DNA of 17,702 bases from SIG78 sp045585955 (lineage in GTDB: Bacteria; Verrucomicrobiota; Lentisphaeria; Victivallales; Victivallaceae). Shown here piece by piece: positions 14,046-17,702 of this stretch (within the stretch, counting starts at the first letter, position 1; the number at the start of each line of letters is the position of its first letter). The stretch is from NCBI GenBank assembly GCA_045585955.1, contig JAZMZK010000093.1, positions 1 to 17,702 on the forward strand. Reading direction: 5' to 3'. The position numbers and the translations under genes were made by a program. Under the pieces are notes generated by a model. It did no database searches and had not been told where the DNA came from. It saw nothing but the letters and a program-made list of their open reading frames with translations.

Positions 14046-15041
14046 ATGGAAAAGATCAGAGTTTTGGTCGTAGGTTACGGCAATGTTGGCCGTGGCGTGT
14101 TGCTTTCGCTCGGCAATCAACTTGATATGGAAGTTGTGGGGATCGCCAGCCGTTCGGTGGAACGGGTAAAGAAGAGTGTTAAAGATATTCCGGTAGTGGA
14201 TATAAACAAGCCGGAAGAGTTTCTCGCCCTCAAGCCCGATGTGGCGATCCTTTGCGGCGGCAGCAAAAACGATTTGCCCGAGCAGGGGCCGGAGATGGTC
14301 AAATACCTTAATACAGTCGACAGCTTCGATAATCACAGCTGCATACCCCAATATCATGCGGCAATGGATACTGCGGCAAAAGCGGCAAATCATGTGGCAG
14401 TGATCTCCACCGGATGGGATCCGGGGATCTTTTCGCTGGAACGCACCCTTGCCAACGCTTTTCTGCCCGGTGCCCGCAGCTACGGATTTTACGGCTGCTC
14501 TCCGGCGGGCGGTTTGAGTATGGGCCACAGTGACGCTTTGCGGACGATCAAAGGCGTAGCCGATGCACGGCAGTTCACTCATGCAATACCCGAAGCTATC
14601 GAAAAAGTCCGCAAGGGTGAAAATCCTGCTTTTGAAGCGGGCGATATGCACACCCGGGAGTGTTTTGTGGTTTTGGAACCCGGTGCTGACGCAGCTGCCA
14701 TTGAAGCAGAAATCAAGGCTATGCCCGGATATTTTGCCCCTTACAAAACCACGGTAAACTTTGTAAGTCAGGAAGAATTGAACAGCAAATACACCGGATT
14801 CCCCCACGATGGCTGCGTGGTAGCAGCTTCCACCACCGGCAACGGCAATTCCGCAACCGTGGAATACCGCTGCACCTGGGCATCCAATCCGGAAGCTACT
14901 GCCAATGTGCTGGTTGCTCACGCCAGAGCGGCAGTGCGGATGAATAAAGCCGGAGAAAGTGGAGCAAAAACCATTCTGGATATACCGCCCAAGATGCTGT
15001 CGCCTCTTGCTTATGAAGAATTATTGAAAAAATTTATGTAA
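14046..15041 (+). CDS. ddh: meso-Diaminopimelate D-dehydrogenase
   Basis: 331 residues, the normal family length. It catalyses reversible NADP-dependent conversion of tetrahydrodipicolinate and ammonia to meso-diaminopimelate, a one-step route to the lysine and peptidoglycan precursor. The Rossmann motif VGYGNVGRG is at residues 9-17; CGGSKNDLPEQGP (70-82), DSFDNH (92-97), STGWDPGIFS (121-130) and GLSMGHSDALR (156-166) are characteristic of Ddh; the C-terminal part forms the substrate-binding and dimer domain. AGGAG sits 6 nt upstream of the ATG. It appears to be transcribed alone from a promoter covered by a 12-bp palindrome. Cytoplasmic. Confidence 0.95.
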   Translation: MEKIRVLVVGYGNVGRGVLLSLGNQLDMEVVGIASRSVERVKKSVKDIPVVDINKPEEFLALKPDVAILCGGSKNDLPEQGPEMVKYLNTVDSFDNHSCIPQYHAAMDTAAKAANHVAVISTGWDPGIFSLERTLANAFLPGARSYGFYGCSPAGGLSMGHSDALRTIKGVADARQFTHAIPEAIEKVRKGENPAFEAGDMHTRECFVVLEPGADAAAIEAEIKAMPGYFAPYKTTVNFVSQEELNSKYTGFPHDGCVVAASTTGNGNSATVEYRCTWASNPEATANVLVAHARAAVRMNKAGESGAKTILDIPPKMLSPLAYEELLKKFM

Positions 15042-15049
15042 AAGAAGCT

Positions 15050-15072
15050 TTTACGACTTGTAAAATCGTAAA
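15050..15072. other. Hairpin between ddh and rplM
   Basis: TTTACGA and TCGTAAA are perfect 7-bp complements around a 9-nt loop. No U-run follows on the plus strand, so it is a poor intrinsic terminator; it overlaps the candidate -35 box for rplM. The gap from 15042 to 15204 otherwise holds only the promoter and leader of the ribosomal operon. Confidence 0.5.
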
Positions 15073-15085
15073 TGTGTGATAAATT
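15058..15085 (+). promoter_or_regulatory. Possible promoter of rplM-rpsI
   Basis: TTGTAA (15058-15063), 16-bp spacer, TAAATT (15080-15085). This would give a leader of about 110 nt before rplM. The -10 match is modest, so this is tentative. Confidence 0.35.
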
Positions 15086-15204
15086 AACAAGACTTGAATT
15101 TTACGGGGAGTATTTGGCCAAACCCGATCGGCATGATGCAACCAGTTAAAAGATCAGGTAATAAGCAATTAAACCAGTATTCATTAACCAAAAGAAGAAC
15201 AAGA

Positions 15205-15636
15205 ATGAAAACTTATCTGGCAAAAGTCGGAGAAGTCCAGCGTGAATATCTTTTGTTCGACGCTTCTGAAGCACCGGTGGGCCGTTTGGCAGTTATGATC
15301 GCCAACGCTCTTCGCGGCAAGGACAAACCGACCTTCACTCCGCACATTGACACCGGTGCATTCGTCATCGTGATCAATGCCGAAAAGGCTGTCTTCACCG
15401 GCAGCAAGTCTGAAAAGAAAGTCTATGTCGATTACACCGGCTATCGCAGTGGTCGTAAAGAGTACACTGCCAAAGAGATCCGCGAAAAGGATCCTGCCCG
15501 TTTGATCAAATCGGCAGTTTGGGGCATGTTGCCGCACGGTCGTTTGGGCCGTCAGCAGTTTGCCAAGCTCAAGGTCTATGCCGGCAGCGAGCATCCGCAC
15601 GCCGCCCAGAACCCGCGTAAAGTAACCGTCAAGTAA
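15205..15636 (+). CDS. rplM: 50S ribosomal protein L13
   Basis: 143 residues, the standard L13 length. Part of the large ribosomal subunit. Conserved features include APVGRLA (26-32), LRGKDKPTFTPHIDTG, FVIVINAEK, YTGYRSG, and GMLPHGRLGR leading into LKVYAGSEHPHAAQNP near the C-terminus. ATG 15205 is chosen because it gives the family's N-terminus; the frame extends to a TTG at 15094 but adds an unrelated sequence. The ribosome site is weak (purine-rich AGAAG about 7-8 nt upstream). It precedes rpsI by 12 nt, the common bacterial pair. Confidence 0.98.
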   Translation: MKTYLAKVGEVQREYLLFDASEAPVGRLAVMIANALRGKDKPTFTPHIDTGAFVIVINAEKAVFTGSKSEKKVYVDYTGYRSGRKEYTAKEIREKDPARLIKSAVWGMLPHGRLGRQQFAKLKVYAGSEHPHAAQNPRKVTVK

Positions 15637-15648
15637 GGAACAGAAATC

Positions 15649-16044
15649 ATGGCTAACAGCAACGAAATTCTGGCTACCGGACGTCGGAAGTGCGCGGTCG
15701 CCCGTGTTAGAATGGTCGCCGGTACCGGTAAGGTAACGGTCAATGGCAAGAATTGGGAAGAATATTTCACCACCGAGGCTCTCCGCGGTTTTATCGCCCA
15801 GCCTTTCCAGGTGAGTGGTACTGTCGACAAGTTCGACCTCAACGTGCGTCTTGATGGCGGCGGCATGTCCGGTCAGGCCGGTGCCCTCCGTCATGGTATT
15901 GCCCGTGCTTTGGTCGCTTTTGACGAAAGCTATCGTGCAGTGCTCAAATCCAACGGCATGATGACCCGTGATTCTCGCGTCAAGGAACGCAAGAAACCCG
16001 GTCAGCCGGGCGCCCGTAAGCGCTTCCAGTTCTCGAAACGCTAA
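15649..16044 (+). CDS. rpsI: 30S ribosomal protein S9
   Basis: 131 residues, normal for S9. Small-subunit protein whose C-terminal tail reaches the decoding site near the P-site tRNA. Family features: TGRRKCAVARVRM (10-22), GTGKVTVNGK, the Gly-rich GGGMSGQAGALRHGIARAL segment, and the basic tail ending in KRFQFSKR. AAGGAA, overlapping the rplM stop, lies 9 nt upstream of the ATG. A strong terminator follows within 30 nt. Confidence 0.98.
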   Translation: MANSNEILATGRRKCAVARVRMVAGTGKVTVNGKNWEEYFTTEALRGFIAQPFQVSGTVDKFDLNVRLDGGGMSGQAGALRHGIARALVAFDESYRAVLKSNGMMTRDSRVKERKKPGQPGARKRFQFSKR

Positions 16045-16072
16045 AAGTATTTTTCGACTGGAAAATCCTGTC

Positions 16073-16106
16073 AAAGGGGTCCGACTCAAATCGGTCCCCT
16101 TTTTTT
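16073..16106 (+). terminator. Strong rho-independent terminator of rplM-rpsI
   Basis: AAAGGGG-T-CCGA pairs with TCGG-T-CCCC(TTT) around a 6-nt loop, with a single T-T mismatch, and is followed by seven T residues (16100-16106). It ends the ribosomal operon. argC starts 46 nt later with no clear promoter visible between. Confidence 0.92.
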
Positions 16107-16152
16107 GTTTTTTATCGGGATTTTTATCCCTAAAAGAAGGTTTTTTGTTAAA

Positions 16153-17184
16153 ATGGCTGAAAAAATCAAAGTTGCAGTTGTTGGAGCTTCCGGTTATTCC
16201 GGGGAAGAGCTGGTGCGTTTGCTGCTCAAGCACCCCAACGTGGAATTGACCGCCATAACCAGCCGTGCCAATGCCGGTAAATCCATTGGCGAAGTTTATC
16301 CGAGATTTGCCAAGAGCGATCTCAAGTTCTGCAATCCGGATGTTTCGGAGCTGACCAAACTTGCCGATGTGGCATTTCTGGCTCTGCCCCATGGTCTTGC
16401 TACTGAATATGCGATCCCGCTGTTGGAAGCCGGTTTGATCGTTATTGATATTTCTGCGGACTTCCGTTTACGCAGCACCGCCAAATACGAAGAGTATTAC
16501 GGTGCACCGCACCCGTCGCCGGAACTGCTCAAACAGGCGGTTTACGGTCAGCCCGAGCGTTATCGTGAACAGCTCAAAACTGCCAATCTGATCGCTTGTG
16601 CCGGCTGCTACCCCACCAGCAGTATTCTGCCGTCGGCTCCGCTTCTGGCGGCTAAACTTGTGAGCACCGAAGGCATCATTATTTGCAGTGCCTCCGGGGT
16701 GAGCGGTGCTGGCCGCAAGGTTGCCGAAGCATACATCTTCCCGGAATGTAACGAAAGTTTCAAGGCTTACGGCGTGGTCGGTCACCGGCACACTCCCGAA
16801 ATCGAACAGGAATTTGCGGTTGCCGCCGGAGTTGATGAACTCAAGCTCAACTTCATTCCCCATTTGGCACCTTTCAACCGGGGTATCAACTCCACGATCA
16901 TTTACGATTTGATGCCGGGTGTGACTCTGGATGATGTCAAAAAGGTTTACGACGAAGCTTATGGCAACGAAGAATTTGTCATGGTGCTGCCGCCGAAAAA
17001 ACCGGCTGATGTCAAATATGTGACCATGAGCAACTGCTGCCAGATCGGTTACAACATCGATCCGAGAACCAACAAGCTCATCGTGACCAGCTGCATTGAC
17101 AACCTGACCAAAGGTGCATCCGGTCAGGCGATCCAGTGCATGAATATCCGTATGGGCTTGGCAGAAAACGCCGGTCTGCTTTGA
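16153..17184 (+). CDS. argC: N-acetyl-gamma-glutamyl-phosphate reductase
   Basis: 343 residues. Third step of arginine biosynthesis: NADPH-dependent reduction of N-acetylglutamyl-5-phosphate to the semialdehyde. The NADP-binding GASGYSGEEL is at 11-20; the catalytic Cys152 is in ACAGCYPTS; ASGVSGAGRK (180-189), HRHTPEIEQE (211-220), NFIPHLAPFNRGI and KGASGQAIQCMNI near the C-terminus are all family signatures. ATG 16153 gives the proper N-terminus; the TTG at 16105 is in the terminator's T-run and is rejected. AGAAGG is 12 nt upstream, a rather long spacing. No other arginine gene is within the window. Cytoplasmic. Confidence 0.97.
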   Translation: MAEKIKVAVVGASGYSGEELVRLLLKHPNVELTAITSRANAGKSIGEVYPRFAKSDLKFCNPDVSELTKLADVAFLALPHGLATEYAIPLLEAGLIVIDISADFRLRSTAKYEEYYGAPHPSPELLKQAVYGQPERYREQLKTANLIACAGCYPTSSILPSAPLLAAKLVSTEGIIICSASGVSGAGRKVAEAYIFPECNESFKAYGVVGHRHTPEIEQEFAVAAGVDELKLNFIPHLAPFNRGINSTIIYDLMPGVTLDDVKKVYDEAYGNEEFVMVLPPKKPADVKYVTMSNCCQIGYNIDPRTNKLIVTSCIDNLTKGASGQAIQCMNIRMGLAENAGLL

Positions 17185-17238
17185 TGGAGTATAGCGGGCT
17201 GCTGCGTAACTATTGATGTTGTTTGCCAACAGCAACAA

Positions 17239-17409
17239 GGGCGGTCAGCCCCGCGAGCGGATGTGAGAGCAGTTTGCAGGATAAATTCCTGCAAACCCGA
17301 GGCAGCAAGCTGCGAGGTCGAACGGAGTCGAGCGAAGCCTTCCGGCGTTTGAGGACGATTTTGAGCTTTGCTCAAAATCGCTCTAAGGGGGCGTCAGCCC
17401 CCGCCGTTA
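17239..17409. repeat. REP-like multi-hairpin block downstream of argC
   Basis: No gene is convincing here. The block is bounded by two related short hairpins, GGGC-GGTCA-GCCC (17239-17251) and GGGGGC-GTCA-GCCCCC (17387-17402). Inside are two perfect inverted repeats: GTTTGCAGGA/TCCTGCAAAC (17272-17281, 17287-17296) and CGATTTTGAGC/GCTCAAAATCG (17356-17366, 17370-17380). Between them is a GC-rich stretch with repeated TCGA and GCAG/CTGC segments. This resembles a REP/BIME-type intergenic repeat or small miniature element; copy number in the genome cannot be seen here. Confidence 0.65.
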
Positions 17410-17463
17410 ATTAAAAGTAGTGAAGAACTACGCTGGATATAGCAGCCCAGTGAGCAGGGTGGT

Positions 17464-17539
17464 CACGGAGGGGAATGCAATCTCCTCCGTGGTTGTGCGG
17501 CAGATATAATTTTGCTGCCGATAAAAAGTGTGCCGCACA
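17464..17539 (+). ncRNA. Candidate structured RNA with two competing hairpins
   Basis: Hairpin A pairs 17464-17474 with 17481-17491 (CACGGAGG/CCTCCGTG core, 11 pairs with one G-U). Next, TGTGCGGCA (17494-17502) can pair with TGCCGCACA (17531-17539), or its overlapping CGGCAG (17498-17503) can instead pair with CTGCCG (17515-17520). The last two structures share bases, so at most one can form. A terminator-like hairpin follows at 17560. No known RNA family is recognised and no promoter was confirmed; TATAAT occurs at 17505-17510 but without a good -35. Function is inference. Confidence 0.4.
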
Positions 17540-17559
17540 TCACTGTTGCCTGTATTGAT

Positions 17560-17597
17560 TGATAACAAAGTCAGTAGCTGCTGTTATCATGTTTTTT
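17560..17597 (+). terminator. Rho-independent terminator downstream of the structured region
   Basis: TGATAACA (17560-17567) and TGTTATCA (17582-17589) form a perfect 8-bp stem around a 14-nt loop that can fold further (CAG/CTG), followed by TG and six T residues (17592-17597). It could end argC transcription or a small RNA made from 17411-17560. Confidence 0.6.
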
Positions 17598-17609
17598 ATA
17601 AACTTTAAA

Positions 17610-17645
17610 GGCACTTTTCTTTTTGTTGACAAAAGGAAAAGTGCC
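17610..17645. repeat. 36-bp near-perfect palindrome leading into purine-rich DNA
   Basis: Arms 17610-17626 and 17629-17645 are complementary over 17 positions with one G-T wobble and only TG between. From 17629 to the window end the plus strand is strongly purine-rich (G and A runs). There is no T-run after the right arm. It could be a cruciform-forming site, a bidirectional terminator or the end of a dispersed repeat. Nothing coding is seen from 17646 to 17702. Confidence 0.75.
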
Positions 17646-17702
17646 AAGAAAAGGTTTGGAAAAGGGTGATGGGGTTTGGGGAAGAGGGAAAGAACCTTTC
17701 CT

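Noticed and set aside
15094..15204. TTG start extending L13 by 37 residues
   Set aside because: The extension is unrelated to L13 and lies in the leader; the known N-terminus begins at 15205.
15184..16392. 402-residue open frame on the minus strand opposite rplM, rpsI and argC
   Set aside because: It lies antisense to three certain genes, has no recognisable domain, and results from codon bias on the coding strand.
17223..17414. 63-residue plus-strand frame in the hairpin block
   Set aside because: Its whole length is made of inverted repeats, with no ribosome site and no protein-like composition.
17185..17702. tRNA, RNase P RNA, SRP RNA or tmRNA
   Set aside because: The hairpins do not form a cloverleaf, and the conserved cores of those RNAs were looked for and not seen.

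Overview
The window looks like a chromosomal segment from a Lentisphaerota-type bacterium (Victivallis-like; the wider Planctomycetota-Verrucomicrobiota-Chlamydiota group is the fallback). Three things suggest this: a pseudopilin-like protein with the FTLIELLVVIAIIAILAAM signature typical of that phylum, a GntR-type winged helix joined to a LacI-type sensor domain, and a cluster of poorly characterised glycosidase-like enzymes beside housekeeping genes. The assignment rests on motif recognition, not on a search.

Layout. 1-133 holds two abutting minisatellites, 8/9-bp GGACAGG units and then 10-bp CCGTTAxxTx units, the second running into the 3' end of a minus-strand GH20 beta-hexosaminidase gene (117-1550). 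A 173-bp divergent promoter region (1551-1723) separates it from a plus-strand operon: a calcineurin-like phosphoesterase (1724-2635), an amidohydrolase with a fused degenerate second barrel (2646-4154) and a GntR/LacI-type repressor (4179-5234). After a 200-bp regulatory gap with a strong promoter comes a second plus-strand gene train: a pseudopilin-like protein (5435-6229), a secreted protein made of two copies of one domain (6254-7243), a 1170-residue secreted multidomain glycosidase-like protein (7254-10766), a terminator hairpin, a cytoplasmic GH42/GHL-like protein (10823-13018) and an alpha/beta hydrolase (13022-13960).

From 13961 the content becomes housekeeping: meso-diaminopimelate dehydrogenase (ddh) behind a palindrome-covered promoter, the rplM-rpsI ribosomal operon with a strong terminator, and argC. 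The last 518 bp (17185-17702) carry no convincing gene but are dense in inverted repeats: a REP-like multi-hairpin block, a candidate structured RNA with competing hairpins ending in a terminator, and a 36-bp palindrome leading into purine-rich DNA.

How the genes may work together (inference). The regulator probably senses a sugar and controls one or both neighbouring gene sets. The envelope or secreted proteins (pseudopilin-like, duplicated-domain, 1170-aa) would bind and attack an external glycan, and the cytoplasmic GH-like protein, GH20 hexosaminidase, alpha/beta hydrolase, phosphoesterase and amidohydrolase would process the imported products. The substrate cannot be read from the sequence; GH20 suggests an N-acetylhexosamine-containing glycan such as mucin. 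The promoters found share a near-identical architecture, TTGAA(A/T)-17 bp-TATATT.
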